NCBI GenBank assembly: GCA_014695325.1 | Contig: JACJNZ010000082.1 | Span: 1 to 43,103 of the forward strand | Direction of reading: 5' to 3' | Length of the DNA stretch: 43,103 bases | DNA from: Cyanobacteria bacterium FACHB-502 | GTDB lineage: Bacteria; Cyanobacteriota; Cyanobacteriia; Elainellales; Elainellaceae | In this document: one piece after another, positions 17,194 to 26,062 of the stretch | How positions within the stretch are numbered: the stretch's first letter is position 1 | Layout: each line of letters starts with the position of its first letter | Made by a program: the position numbers and the translations under genes | The notes under the pieces: model-generated | Told to the model about the DNA's origin: nothing | Seen by the model: the letters and a program-made list of their open reading frames with translations, nothing else | Databases searched by the model: none

Positions 17194-17730
17194 CTAACGA
17201 ACAAACCAACGGATCAAAGCGTGAGAGTGCGATCGTCCTCGACATGCCTGCACAGCAGCAAACAAGATGAAGGGAGCCAGCAACGGCAATGCCCATGCTG
17301 ACTCTAGTACAATCCAACCGACCACCCAGGAGAACACAAACTGAGTTTTAGGACTTGTATAGTGATGTGCTACATCAGAACAGGCAGGAATAACGAGCAA
17401 GGTTGTGAGGATAAAAACGATCGTCAGAAAACATGAGACAGACAGTTGAAAGTTGAGAGCTTTACGTCCTCGCTCATCTATAAATGAATGAATGTTTCGC
17501 TGCCTTTGCCACACCCAAAATGTCGCTGGGATGCCTGAATAGACTAGGAGTAGAGTAAAACTCAACAGCGTGATGAGCGACAAAAACTCGGAGGAATCAT
17601 TGAAAACGACAGTGAGTAAAAGATTGAGACACCCTGCTACAAGCGGCAACAGCGGCAGCCAAGCTAATCCTGCCAGATGGCAGCAGGCAGCACGGAAACG
17701 AATAGCGCGACTCAAGGAGGAAGACGGCAT
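17194..17730 (-). CDS. DUF4870-like membrane protein
   Basis: This is a protein of about 178 residues with four predicted membrane segments. The motif SFIDERGRKALNFQLSVS matches the DUF4870 hallmark (FIDxxGKEALNFQL), followed by FLTIVFILTTLLVI and a C-terminal LPLLAPFILFAAVQAC helix. Function of the family is unknown. I start at ATG 17730, where the family-like CCHLAGLAWLPLLPL begins shortly after; a TTG at 17790 would add a 20-residue serine-rich extension. Confidence 0.7.
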   Translation of the reverse strand: MPSSSLSRAIRFRAACCHLAGLAWLPLLPLVAGCLNLLLTVVFNDSSEFLSLITLLSFTLLLVYSGIPATFWVWQRQRNIHSFIDERGRKALNFQLSVSCFLTIVFILTTLLVIPACSDVAHHYTSPKTQFVFSWVVGWIVLESAWALPLLAPFILFAAVQACRGRSHSHALIRWFVR

Positions 17731-17864
17731 AAAAGCACATTCAGTAGGTGAGGAGAAGTCCTGGGAGGCAAACTGAGATTCGGATACCAATCAGTGATGC
17801 CAGAAGAATTCCCACACCTTCCGATAGTTGATGCAAAATCTTGTACTGTACTGCGAGGTGCTAA

Positions 17865-18155
17865 TTGCCTGAATTGTTTATCGGACTCTTTGTTCTTGCC
17901 CTCTTTGTAGCCCAAATTCTGCTTTACGTCACAACAGCTCGCATTGCCCATCGAAAAGGATATCGCTGGTGTTTTTGGATCTTTGTAGGAAATGGATTGC
18001 TGGGACTACCCCTCATGCTCCTCTTACCCGCTGCGAATCAACCGGGATTAGCATTGAAAACTCAACAGCAGCAGCGACAGAAAGGCAATCTGCTCGGAGC
18101 CGTACTGACCTGTCTAACCTATGTTTTCGTGCTCTGGTATCGTTCTCGTCGCTAA
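17865..18155 (+). CDS. Small membrane protein, unknown function
   Basis: The protein has 96 residues with three hydrophobic stretches: an N-terminal ELFIGLFVLALFVAQILLYV, FWIFVGNGLLGLPLMLLLP, and a C-terminal GAVLTCLTYVFVLWY, ending in a basic RSRR. The start is TTG with GAGG about seven bases upstream. I do not recognise the family. It is divergent from the DUF4870-like gene, with 134 bp between them. Confidence 0.5.
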   Translation: MPELFIGLFVLALFVAQILLYVTTARIAHRKGYRWCFWIFVGNGLLGLPLMLLLPAANQPGLALKTQQQQRQKGNLLGAVLTCLTYVFVLWYRSRR

Positions 18156-18432
18156 TGGCAAATATGAATGATTTCAGTTAAATAAGGCTTCTTTTGATAA
18201 ATTCAGTGTGTCTGTTAGGTGTCTTTTAAGATTGTTATATTGATTCTTGAGTGCATATACTCATCTTTGGCGAAGGTTTATCTCAGTGTTTCCTGTTGTA
18301 TTTTCTAACTTAGATAGCCTACCCCCTGCTGCTACTGTTCAGGAGTAATCGGCTCTGCTTACTTACCTAGCCACACGCTACATTAGATAGGTAAAAGATT
18401 CCTCAATTGTTCTCCTGATCAGGAGTCCGACC

Positions 18433-18726
18433 ATGAACTGGACAAGGAAGATTCGATCGCTTTACCGCAAAGAACCCATTACCGGATTCATGCTGACAAT
18501 AGGCTTGGTTGATGCGATCATTGGCGGAACAAGTGGCTATGAAACGCTGTTGGCGATCGGTCTAGGCACGGTAGGACTGGCGATCGGGGTGCGCTGGAAG
18601 CTCATGCAGCAAGTTCGCCAGGAACCAATCCAGCCTCAGCCAAAATCGCAGTCGCGTCACGCGCGCTATTTGCTGGATTCGGATGCTCATCTGGCGACGA
18701 TCGATGTCGATGCTCGTAAAGTTTGA
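18433..18726 (+). CDS. Small membrane protein, unknown function
   Basis: The protein has 97 residues. A basic N-terminus (MNWTRKIRSLYRKEP) precedes two short hydrophobic segments (ITGFMLTIGLVDAIIGG and LLAIGLGTVGLAIGV). The C-terminal 40 residues are polar, with PQPKSQSRHARYLLD. CAGGAG about nine bases before the ATG is a good ribosome-binding site. The 277 bp upstream hold no gene I can support. No family recognised. Confidence 0.5.
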   Translation: MNWTRKIRSLYRKEPITGFMLTIGLVDAIIGGTSGYETLLAIGLGTVGLAIGVRWKLMQQVRQEPIQPQPKSQSRHARYLLDSDAHLATIDVDARKV

Positions 18727-18737
18727 AAGCCAACGAA

Positions 18738-18842
18738 ATGAACGAGATGCCGTTGGGGATGAGAGGGGTGCAATCTGAGAACCGCCGCATTTTAGATATT
18801 TTGCTCAATCAGCAGGAGGGTAAACCTCAACACAAGCCATGA
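18738..18842 (+). CDS. Possible short upstream ORF coupled to the MerR gene
   Basis: An ATG-started frame of 34 codons (MNEMPLGMRGVQSENRRI and on) begins 12 bp after the preceding gene and ends with a TGA that overlaps the MerR start as ATGA. The arrangement would couple MerR translation to it. There is no composition or family evidence that the peptide itself matters. Confidence 0.25.
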   Translation: MNEMPLGMRGVQSENRRILDILLNQQEGKPQHKP

Positions 18843-19273
18843 TCACAAGCGGGACAACTCAAGCAGAAAAGCTGCTCAAAATTGGGGAAGTGGCATCGGA
18901 AAGCGGTCTGCCGATTAAAACGATTCGCTATTACGACGACATTGGCTTGCTGGCTCCCATCGTTGAACGATCGGACACGGGCTATCGTTTATTCAGGGTT
19001 GATGTCCTCGATCGCCTGGCATTTATTAGACGGGCGCAGGCTTTGGGACTGCATCTGAACGAAATTCAGCAAATTTTATCGGTTCATGATCAGGGAGAGT
19101 TGCCCTGCGGTCAGGTAAAGCAGTATCTAGAACAAAAAGTGGCTGAAATTAGTCGGCAAATTGAATCGCTGCAAGTGCTTCGATCGCAGCTTCAGGGTAT
19201 TCTGGCTGGGTGGCATGACCCCGCAGAATTGCAGGAAAGCCACACCATTTGTCCGAACCTGCAACCGGAATAA
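18839..19273 (+). CDS. MerR-family transcriptional regulator, probably metal-sensing
   Basis: The protein has 144 residues. The N-terminal winged helix (KIGEVASESGLPIKTIRYYDDIGLL) and the GYRLFRVDVLDRLAFIRRAQALG segment are typical of MerR. A dimerisation helix spans about 88-120. Cysteines are at 90 (in ELPCGQVKQYLEQK) and 138 (HTICPNLQ), placed like the metal ligands of ZntR/CadR-type sensors, but fewer than in ZntR. The inducer is unknown. No obvious target gene or MerR-type spaced promoter is adjacent; the next gene is a prepilin peptidase 24 bp downstream. Confidence 0.8.
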   Translation: MITSGTTQAEKLLKIGEVASESGLPIKTIRYYDDIGLLAPIVERSDTGYRLFRVDVLDRLAFIRRAQALGLHLNEIQQILSVHDQGELPCGQVKQYLEQKVAEISRQIESLQVLRSQLQGILAGWHDPAELQESHTICPNLQPE

Positions 19274-19297
19274 ACCTTCGCGCTGGATCGACCGTTT

Positions 19298-20116
19298 ATG
19301 GAACTGCTGATTTCAGGTATTTTGAGCCTGCTTGTGTTTGCGATCGGAGCCTGTATCGGCAGTTTTTTGAATGTGGTGATTTACCGAATTCCGGCAGGAG
19401 TGTCGCTGCTCTATCCGCCGTCTCGCTGTCCGCGCTGTTTGCATCGGCTGAAACCCTATGACAATGTGCCGATTTTGGGCTGGCTGTGGCTGAAGGGAAA
19501 ATGCCGTCACTGTCGGACTAAGATTTCGCCGCGCTATCCGGCGATCGAGGCAGTAACCGGAATTTTGTTTGTGCTGGTGTTTTGGGCGTTTAGTTTGCCT
19601 CTGCCAGGGTTGGGCTACTGGGCGTTTGTGAGCTGGCTGCTGGCTCTGTCGCTGATTGATTGGGATACGCTGACGCTGCCGAATTCGCTGACTCAATCGG
19701 GGCTGATTGCCGGACTTATATTTCAACTCATCGTAGGTTGGGCAAATGCGGGTGTTTCCGGTGCAGCCAATTCCCTCATGATGGGGATTATTGGCGCGGT
19801 TGTGGCGATCTGGATTTTCGATATCGTGACCCTCCTTGGATCGATCGCCTTTGGCAAAACCGCAATGGGCGGTGGCGATGCAAAATTAGCAGCAATGATG
19901 GGTGCGTGGTTGGGCTGGAAACTGGCTTTATTGGCGGGGTTTCTGGCTTGTGCGATCGGGGCTTTTGCAGGCGGTGGGGCACTGGCGTTGGGATTAATCG
20001 ATCGTCGTCAGCCGATGCCGTTTGGTCCGTTTTTGGCGATCGGGGCAGGAATTGCCCTGTTTTTTGGGGATGCGATGATTGCTGGGTATCTGCGGCTATT
20101 TTTTCCGACGCTGTAA
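19298..20116 (+). CDS. pilD: Prepilin peptidase / N-methyltransferase (type IV pilin processing)
   Basis: This 272-residue integral membrane aspartyl protease cleaves and N-methylates type IV prepilins. The N-terminal domain has FLNVVIYRIPAG and two zinc-type CxxC pairs (C44/C47 and C69/C72). The catalytic aspartates are D121 in LSLIDWDTLTLP and D194 in the GGGDAKL motif (family GxGD). About seven membrane segments follow the usual pattern. It lies 24 bp after the MerR gene; no pilin genes are in the window. Confidence 0.92.
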   Translation: MELLISGILSLLVFAIGACIGSFLNVVIYRIPAGVSLLYPPSRCPRCLHRLKPYDNVPILGWLWLKGKCRHCRTKISPRYPAIEAVTGILFVLVFWAFSLPLPGLGYWAFVSWLLALSLIDWDTLTLPNSLTQSGLIAGLIFQLIVGWANAGVSGAANSLMMGIIGAVVAIWIFDIVTLLGSIAFGKTAMGGGDAKLAAMMGAWLGWKLALLAGFLACAIGAFAGGGALALGLIDRRQPMPFGPFLAIGAGIALFFGDAMIAGYLRLFFPTL

Positions 20117-20270
20117 GCTTTAGAAAGAATCGGCAGTGGCTTTCAATTCAGCTGTGTCCCAATCGCTTAGCGATCGAGGAAATTATTCTGATTGATGAGT
20201 ACAGTCTTGCTAGAGCGTGGGAAGGACAAGTCAGGTTTTTTCCCTGCGCCAAATCCAAAGAAGAACAAGT

Positions 20271-20861
20271 TTAGGAATACGCCCCTTCCCAGGGTCCGAT
20301 CGCCCGAATCGGCAATTCTTTAACGACCGTTTCTGTTTTGTAGATTTGAAAGCCGCGAGACTGGTAGTTTTTTAGCGCGAATTCTCCGTCTAGGCTGCAC
20401 GTATCGACAAAAATGCGAGTTGCGCCCAAGTTCCAAGCACGATCGATGCCAAGGCTGAGCAAATATCCGCCGATGCCCTTTCCGATGAAGGCTTTGAGCA
20501 GTCCGAAATAGGCAATTTTAACGCTGTTGTCTGGCTGTACTTCTAATTCGATGTAGCCTGCCGGAGTGCCTTTAAGGGATGCGACCCAGGTTTCGAGTTC
20601 GGGGCGATCGAGATACTGCATCCAGCGATCGTAAGTCCAGTGAAGGCGATCGATCCAGTACCAGTCGCCGCCAACACTGGTGTAGAGAAAGCGGCTCAGT
20701 TCTGGAGAGGGAATCATTGCCTGTTCGATTTTTAGATCCTCTGGCTGCGATCGACTGGGGCGACACTGCGGATTATCCTCAGAGGAAGAATGCTGTGCTT
20801 TGAACAATTCCAGATGCCAGATCGTGATATTTGTTTGGCGGGTAGATGAGGTTGAATTCAT
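20271..20861 (-). CDS. GNAT family N-acetyltransferase
   Basis: The protein has 196 residues. The GNAT core lies at about 95-175: PAGYIELEVQPD, KIAYFGLLKAFIGKGIGGYLL (with the acetyl-CoA loop GKGIGGYLL) and ATRIFVDTCSLDGEFALKNYQSRGF. About 50 residues at the N-terminus are polar and probably not part of the fold. The substrate is unknown. It is divergently placed from the MFS gene with 240 bp between; that gap holds pyrimidine-rich CCCCATCT repeats and no gene. Confidence 0.8.
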   Translation of the reverse strand: MNSTSSTRQTNITIWHLELFKAQHSSSEDNPQCRPSRSQPEDLKIEQAMIPSPELSRFLYTSVGGDWYWIDRLHWTYDRWMQYLDRPELETWVASLKGTPAGYIELEVQPDNSVKIAYFGLLKAFIGKGIGGYLLSLGIDRAWNLGATRIFVDTCSLDGEFALKNYQSRGFQIYKTETVVKELPIRAIGPWEGAYS

Positions 20862-21102
20862 ATCAAATTCCTGCGGTTGTGCCAGGTCAATGCTGCCAGT
20901 TTTTTCAGGGGTTGTCTTTTAAGGCATATCATTACAACCCATCTGTTAATTTTCCAGGTCACGGCATCCAGGTTATGGCAAAGCATGGGTATTCAAACTT
21001 TATTACTGTTTTCCAAAACCATTCCCCCATCTCCCCATCTCCTCTCCTACCCACTCCCTTCCTCATCTCCTACACTGACAGAGAACGCTCTACAAATGCT
21101 GC

Positions 21103-22377
21103 ATGAACCCAATTTCCCGTAAATTTCAGGCACAGTTGCCCAAGCTCGATCGTGCCGTTTGGATTTTGATGCTGGGCAGACTGCTGTCTCAGGTTGGTAC
21201 TGGGTTTGTGCTGTTTTATGCGGCGGTGTTTTTTGTGAATGAGGTGGGGCTATCTGCGACGGCAGTGGGAATTGGCATTGGCAGTGAATCGATTTCGGGG
21301 GTGTTTGGGCGAATTATAGGTGGGCTAATGTCTGACTCGCCGCGCTGGGGACGACGCAAGACGTTGCTGTTATCGGCAGCATTTTCGGCTGTGGCAGATA
21401 TTATGCTGGCACTCAGCTACAATTTTCCGACATTTTTGCTGAGCAATTTGCTGATGGGGTTGGGGGTGGGGCTGTATTGGCCCTCAATGGAGTCGGCAGT
21501 GGCGGATTTAACGGCGATCGATCAACGCAACGAGGCTTATGCGCTGACCCGGCTTGCAGATAATTTGGGTTTGGCGTTGGGAGTCGTGTTTGGCGGGCTG
21601 CTAATTGGCGCGACGGGAGCGTTTCGGCTGCTATTTTGGATTGACGGCATCTCGTTTGTGGTGTTTTTGGGTATTATCCATGGGGCAATTCGGGAAACGC
21701 TGAACGTCGATCGCGCGACGAAACAAATCTGGCGGGGTTGGGCTGTGGCTCTGCGAGATCATCCGCTGCGAATCTATGTCGCGGTCAATGTTTTATTTAC
21801 CACTTATCTGTCGTTGCTGAATACGGCTCTGCCCCTTTACCTGACGAACTTTGTGGGATTCGGACAGCGTTCAGGGCAGGCGGCAAACGGTGAGGCAAAT
21901 TTTACTGCCCTGAGTTTGCTGTTTACCTGGTATATTGTGCTGGCTGCGCTGCTTCAGCTTCCAGTGGCTCGTTGGCTCAATCGCTATACCCATCCACAAG
22001 TGTTGAGTGTGTCGGCGGTGTTTTGGGCGATCGGCTTTTTGCTGGTGTGGCTAACGGGAAGCTTACCGGGAGGAACGGCACTCTGGGCTGGGTTGAGCGT
22101 CGCGGTGATGGCAATTGCAACGATCGCTTATACGCCTGCGGCTTCGGCACTGGTGGCAAATCTTGCGCCTGAGTCTATGCGAGGCGTGTACTTATCGATT
22201 AATTCGCTTTGCTGGGCAGTGGGCTATTTTATTGGTCCCATCATAGGCGGCTGGGCAATGGGGCAGTCGATCGAGATTGCCCACTCTTTCTGGCTTGTGG
22301 GAATTGGGAGTGTGGGGGTGGCGATCGGCATTCTGGTTTACCTCGATCGCTCGCTCAAAAGCCGGGCCTGGAATTAG
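21103..22377 (+). CDS. Major facilitator superfamily transporter
   Basis: The 424-residue protein has about 12 transmembrane segments. The MFS loop between helices 2 and 3 reads GLMSDSPRWGRRK, a form of the conserved G-x-x-x-D-R-x-G-R-R motif. Helices 1 (WILMLGRLLSQVGTGFVLFY) and 5 (GLALGVVFGGLLIGATGAF) look like drug-resistance or sugar-efflux transporters of the MDR group. The substrate cannot be told from sequence. The ATG at 21103 lacks a clear ribosome-binding site. Confidence 0.85.
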   Translation: MNPISRKFQAQLPKLDRAVWILMLGRLLSQVGTGFVLFYAAVFFVNEVGLSATAVGIGIGSESISGVFGRIIGGLMSDSPRWGRRKTLLLSAAFSAVADIMLALSYNFPTFLLSNLLMGLGVGLYWPSMESAVADLTAIDQRNEAYALTRLADNLGLALGVVFGGLLIGATGAFRLLFWIDGISFVVFLGIIHGAIRETLNVDRATKQIWRGWAVALRDHPLRIYVAVNVLFTTYLSLLNTALPLYLTNFVGFGQRSGQAANGEANFTALSLLFTWYIVLAALLQLPVARWLNRYTHPQVLSVSAVFWAIGFLLVWLTGSLPGGTALWAGLSVAVMAIATIAYTPAASALVANLAPESMRGVYLSINSLCWAVGYFIGPIIGGWAMGQSIEIAHSFWLVGIGSVGVAIGILVYLDRSLKSRAWN

Positions 22378-22490
22378 CTTGATTCCCCTCATCTTGAGTC
22401 TGATTGTTGTCAGGAGAAATTAGCACAACAAAGCAGAAAGTTCAGGTTATGATTGGCGATGTCTTTTAGATCGCGTCTGTAAGGTTCGGC

Positions 22491-23459
22491 GTGCAAGATA
22501 AACATTCCCTGCGACGGGTTAGCCAGCGTCGGCTTCGCGCAGTTCGTCAATTTCTGCTGTTTTCGTCGGTGCGGCTCCGGTGGTCACTGCTGCCGCGTTG
22601 GGTATTTTTGTCTCTGGCAATGAATGGGTTTCTGGCGTTTGTGCTGTTGACAATGCTGCGATCGCTCGAGATGCCGCTTCCCTCAGGTGCCCGTGCGAAT
22701 CAAGCCGCGCAAGCCACCACATCGTCTAGCACCACATTGTCTAGCACCACATCGCCCCGCAATCAGGCATCAACGGTTTCGATGGATTCCTCCACGAGCC
22801 TGGAAGCAAACCCTCGACGGCAATTGTCCTATGAGGAGTGGATCGAGCAGCTCGGACGCGAAGCCAAAGCGATCGCCCAGCAAAAACCCAAACGGCTTAC
22901 CGTCCTGGCAGGCGACTCTATTAGTCTCTGGTTTCCTGTCGAGATGCTGCCGCGAGAGCGAGTCTGGCTGAATCAGGCTATTTCGGGAGAAACGTCTGCG
23001 GGTCTGCTTAAGCGTCTGGATTTATTTGAAGAAACCGCGCCCGAAACAATTTTTGTGATGATTGGCATTAACGATGTCATCCGAGGCGTAAACGATCGCA
23101 CGATTCTCGCCAACCAGCAAGAGATTGTGCGCGACCTGAAAGAGAGCCACCCCAAAGCGCAGATTGTGCTTCAGTCGATCCTGCCCCATGCCGGAGACGC
23201 TGCCACCTGGGAAGGACGCGATCGGCTGCTGGCAATTCCAAATCGCCGCATTCAGGAACTCAACGACGAGCTAGAGACGATCGCCCGCGAGGAAGGCGTT
23301 TATTTCCTCAACCTTTACCCCATCTTTACCGACTCCGCCGGAGACCTGCGGATGGAATACAGCACAGACGGTCTGCATTTGAATCCTAAAGGCTACGAGA
23401 TTTGGAGCGTTGCGCTGCAAGTGTATGGGCATGAATTGCTGGAGCCTGAGTTGCAGTAG
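22491..23459 (+). CDS. Membrane-anchored SGNH/GDSL-family hydrolase
   Basis: The protein has 322 residues. An N-terminal membrane segment (about 36-58, WVFLSLAMNGFLAFVLLTML) is followed by a Ser/Thr-rich linker and an SGNH domain (about 125-320). Block I is VLAGDSISLW (nucleophile Ser), block II has NQAISGET, block III is VMIGINDV, and block V is DGLHLNPKGYEIW (Asp and His). This suggests an esterase or lipase exposed to the periplasm. The GTG start is supported by TAAGG upstream. The linker encodes a small repeat (TTSSSTTLSSTT). Confidence 0.85.
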   Translation: MQDKHSLRRVSQRRLRAVRQFLLFSSVRLRWSLLPRWVFLSLAMNGFLAFVLLTMLRSLEMPLPSGARANQAAQATTSSSTTLSSTTSPRNQASTVSMDSSTSLEANPRRQLSYEEWIEQLGREAKAIAQQKPKRLTVLAGDSISLWFPVEMLPRERVWLNQAISGETSAGLLKRLDLFEETAPETIFVMIGINDVIRGVNDRTILANQQEIVRDLKESHPKAQIVLQSILPHAGDAATWEGRDRLLAIPNRRIQELNDELETIAREEGVYFLNLYPIFTDSAGDLRMEYSTDGLHLNPKGYEIWSVALQVYGHELLEPELQ

Positions 23460-23467
23460 TCTGTGCA

Positions 23468-23517
23468 GTAGATAGTTTGTGGGGTAGATAGTTTAGCGGG
23501 GTAGATAGTTTGTGCGG
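23468..23517 (+). repeat. Short tandem repeat, 16-17 bp x 3
   Basis: GTAGATAGTTTGTGGG at 23468, GTAGATAGTTTAGCGG at 23484 and GTAGATAGTTTGTGCGG at 23501. The array lies in the 128-bp gap upstream of ispH. Confidence 0.7.
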
Positions 23518-23587
23518 CGGAAAGGTCTGGGAGTGAAGGGTAAATCTGATACGCTGAAATTGGCAAGGAGTTTCGCAGCAAGACGGC

Positions 23588-24805
23588 ATGGATACCAAAG
23601 CCTTTAAACGATCGCTCAATCAGTCTGAACAGTATCACCGCAAAGGATTTGGTCATGCGGAAGAGGTGTCTGGGCAGATGCAGTCCGAGTATCAGAGCGA
23701 GCTGATTCAGCAGATTCGGACAAACCAGTATTCCCTGACGCGGGGCGATGTGACGATTCGACTGGCAGAGGCATTTGGGTTTTGCTGGGGCGTGGAGCGA
23801 GCCGTGGCGATGGCGTATGAAACGCGGAGGCACTTCCCCAACGAGCAGATCTGGATTACCAACGAAATCATTCATAACCCGTCGGTGAATCAACGCCTGG
23901 GGGAAATGAACGTGGGCTTTATTCCGGTGGAGAAGGGTAACAAGGATTTTTCGGTGGTCGATTCTGGCGATGTGGTAATTCTGCCTGCGTTTGGCGCGAG
24001 CGTTCAGGAAATGAAGCTCCTGAGTGAGAAAGGCTGCACGATCGTCGATACGACCTGTCCCTGGGTATCGAAGGTGTGGAACACGGTCGAAAAGCACAAA
24101 AAAAGCAGCTACACCTCGATTATTCACGGCAAGTACAACCACGAAGAAACCGTAGCGACCAGCTCTTTTGCCGGAACCTATCTGATCGTGCTAAACCTGG
24201 CAGAAGCGCAGTATGTGTGCGACTACATTCTACAGGGCGGCAACCGGGATGAGTTTATAGCAAAGTTTAGCCGCGCCTGCTCTGCGGGATTCGACCCCGA
24301 TCGCGACCTGCAATCCCTCGGCATTGCCAACCAGACGACAATGCTCAAAGGCGAAACCGAGCAGATCGGCAAACTGTTTGAGCATACACTGATGAAGAAA
24401 TACGGACCCGATCGCCTGAATCAGCATTTTCTAGCGTTTAACACCATCTGCGACGCCACGCAGGAACGGCAGGACGCGATGTATCAGCTCGTCAAGGAAA
24501 AGCTCGACCTGATGGTGGTGATCGGTGGCTACAACTCCTCAAACACTACGCACCTTCAGGAAATCGGCATCGAGTACGACATTCCTTCGTATCACATCGA
24601 CAGTCCCGATCGCATTGGTCCCGGCAATCAAGTACAGCACAAGCCCCTGCATCAAGACTTGCAGATTGAGGAGAACTGGCTACCCCCTGGCAAGATTACG
24701 GTTGGGATTACCTCTGGAGCCTCTACGCCCGATCGCATTGTGGAAGCCGTGATCGAGCGAATTTTTGAGATAAAGGGAGCTGTTCCTGCCCTCACTGAGG
24801 CGTAA
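23588..24805 (+). CDS. ispH: 4-hydroxy-3-methylbut-2-enyl diphosphate reductase
   Basis: This is the last enzyme of the MEP isoprenoid pathway: it reduces HMBPP to IPP and DMAPP with a [4Fe-4S] cluster, taking electrons from ferredoxin in cyanobacteria. At 405 residues it is the long cyanobacterial/plant form with an N-terminal extension of about 60 residues. The three cluster cysteines are in [21 protein letters not shown] and [20 protein letters not shown] and the C-terminal [10 protein letters not shown] are present. The stop overlaps the next start by one base (TAATG). Confidence 0.96.
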   Translation: MDTKAFKRSLNQSEQYHRKGFGHAEEVSGQMQSEYQSELIQQIRTNQYSLTRGDVTIRLAEAFGFCWGVERAVAMAYETRRHFPNEQIWITNEIIHNPSVNQRLGEMNVGFIPVEKGNKDFSVVDSGDVVILPAFGASVQEMKLLSEKGCTIVDTTCPWVSKVWNTVEKHKKSSYTSIIHGKYNHEETVATSSFAGTYLIVLNLAEAQYVCDYILQGGNRDEFIAKFSRACSAGFDPDRDLQSLGIANQTTMLKGETEQIGKLFEHTLMKKYGPDRLNQHFLAFNTICDATQERQDAMYQLVKEKLDLMVVIGGYNSSNTTHLQEIGIEYDIPSYHIDSPDRIGPGNQVQHKPLHQDLQIEENWLPPGKITVGITSGASTPDRIVEAVIERIFEIKGAVPALTEA

Positions 24806-25455
24806 TGCTGGCGGCACTTCCTCTGCAAGAAACCACAAAACATTTGTTGGAGGCGATTCAACAGTCTAACTGGGGAGCAATCCAGTTTATTGTCCTTTAT
24901 AGCTTGACTACCGTTGCGTTTGTGCCCGGATCGCTGCTGACGCTTGGTGCAGGCGCAGTCTTTGGGCTGGTGTGGGGATCAGTCTGGGCATTCCTGGGGG
25001 CAACGATCGGCGCAACGCTGGCATTTCTGATCGGACGCTACGGAGTTCGGGGTTGGGTGAGCCGCCGGATTGCAAACGATTCGCGCTTTCAGGCGATCGA
25101 TCGGGCGGTAAGTCAGTCGGGGTTTAAAGTTGTACTGTTGTCGCGGCTGTCGCCAATTATTCCGTTTAACCTGCTCAACTATGCGTTGGGCGTGACGGGT
25201 GTATCGCTGAAGGATTACGTGCTGGGCAGCGTCGGTATGATTCCGGGAACGGTGCTGTATGTCTACTTAGGGTCGATCGCCGGAAGCCTGGCAAACCTGG
25301 GAACGGCTCAGCTAGCCAATTCTAAACTGCAGTGGGCAGTCAGGATTATGGGTTTGATCGCGACGATCGCCGTCACCCTTTACATTAGCCGGATTGCGCG
25401 TCAGGCGATTGAAAGTGTGGCTGCGGAAGAAGCTGTTTTAGGCGATCGGCAATGA
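24805..25455 (+). CDS. VTT-domain (TVP38/TMEM64 family) membrane protein
   Basis: The protein has 216 residues. The VTT domain covers most of it: VPGSLLTLGAGAVFGLVWGS, GATIGATLAFLIGRYGVR, then SRLSPIIPFNLLNYALGVTG and SVGMIPGTVLYVYLGS, the family hallmarks. Eukaryotic relatives act as lipid scramblases; bacterial roles are mostly unproven. The start overlaps the ispH stop by one base, so the two are likely co-transcribed. Confidence 0.88.
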   Translation: MLAALPLQETTKHLLEAIQQSNWGAIQFIVLYSLTTVAFVPGSLLTLGAGAVFGLVWGSVWAFLGATIGATLAFLIGRYGVRGWVSRRIANDSRFQAIDRAVSQSGFKVVLLSRLSPIIPFNLLNYALGVTGVSLKDYVLGSVGMIPGTVLYVYLGSIAGSLANLGTAQLANSKLQWAVRIMGLIATIAVTLYISRIARQAIESVAAEEAVLGDRQ

Positions 25456-25682
25456 GCGGAAGTTGGAGACGGAATACCCCTGATCCAAACGACCCTTAAT
25501 TCAGGAGAAACCCCTTCTCAACTCGCTTTCAAAGCCTCCCAATCTTGGGGAATTTAGGGGGAAATCTAGAAGATTCGAAACTGAATTACGCAACCTAATC
25601 ACGCAACTGATCAGGCGGCCTCTAAATCGATCGATTCCACCAGACTTAACTTAACCTCTACCAACTGAACAGGGATAACGCC

Positions 25683-25895
25683 ATGAACAGCGACGATTTA
25701 GCAAAATATCTAGAAGCAACCGACAGCATCTCAAAGCCCTGGTTACTCGCTCAGTTGCGGCTGCAAAAACTAAAAGAGCGGCGGGAAGACCTGACTCCTG
25801 GCGAATACGAGCAAGAACTCACAGACATTCACCAGGATTTGATGAACCTGGGCGAGTGGTGGGTCGGACACGAAGAAGAACAATTCGGTTCGTAG
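25683..25895 (+). CDS. Small acidic protein, unknown function
   Basis: The protein has 70 residues, mostly helical and charged, with two helices separated by LTPGEYEQELTDIHQDL and an end WWVGHEEEQFGS. AGGGATAA upstream gives a good ribosome-binding site. I believe similar short proteins occur in other cyanobacteria but cannot name the family. It stands alone between the VTT gene (227 bp away) and nadA. Confidence 0.55.
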   Translation: MNSDDLAKYLEATDSISKPWLLAQLRLQKLKERREDLTPGEYEQELTDIHQDLMNLGEWWVGHEEEQFGS

Positions 25896-25988
25896 GGAGT
25901 TAGTGAGTAGGGAGTCGGTGAGAAAGAGTAGCCCTACCGCGTCAACAGGCGGCAACGGAATTTATCTGGTACTTTTGGTAAAAACAAC

Positions 25989-25994
25989 TATAAT
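25989..25994 (+). promoter_or_regulatory. Perfect -10 box (TATAAT) upstream of nadA
   Basis: TATAAT at 25989-25994 is embedded in an imperfect palindrome, CAACTATAATTGTTG (25985-25999). The -35 region is weak, which suggests activator dependence or control by a factor bound to the palindrome. A transcript starting near 26001 excludes the in-frame TTG at 25994 as the nadA start. Confidence 0.4.
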
Positions 25995-26062
25995 TGTTGA
26001 CATCACTCCTTCAACGAGTGAGCTTTTCAACTGCAAGACCCAGACAAAACTCAGAATTTCCC

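Noticed and set aside
23393-24142. Long minus-strand open frame opposite ispH
   Set aside because: ispH is certain on the plus strand; the antisense frame has no recognisable domain and owes its length to codon bias.
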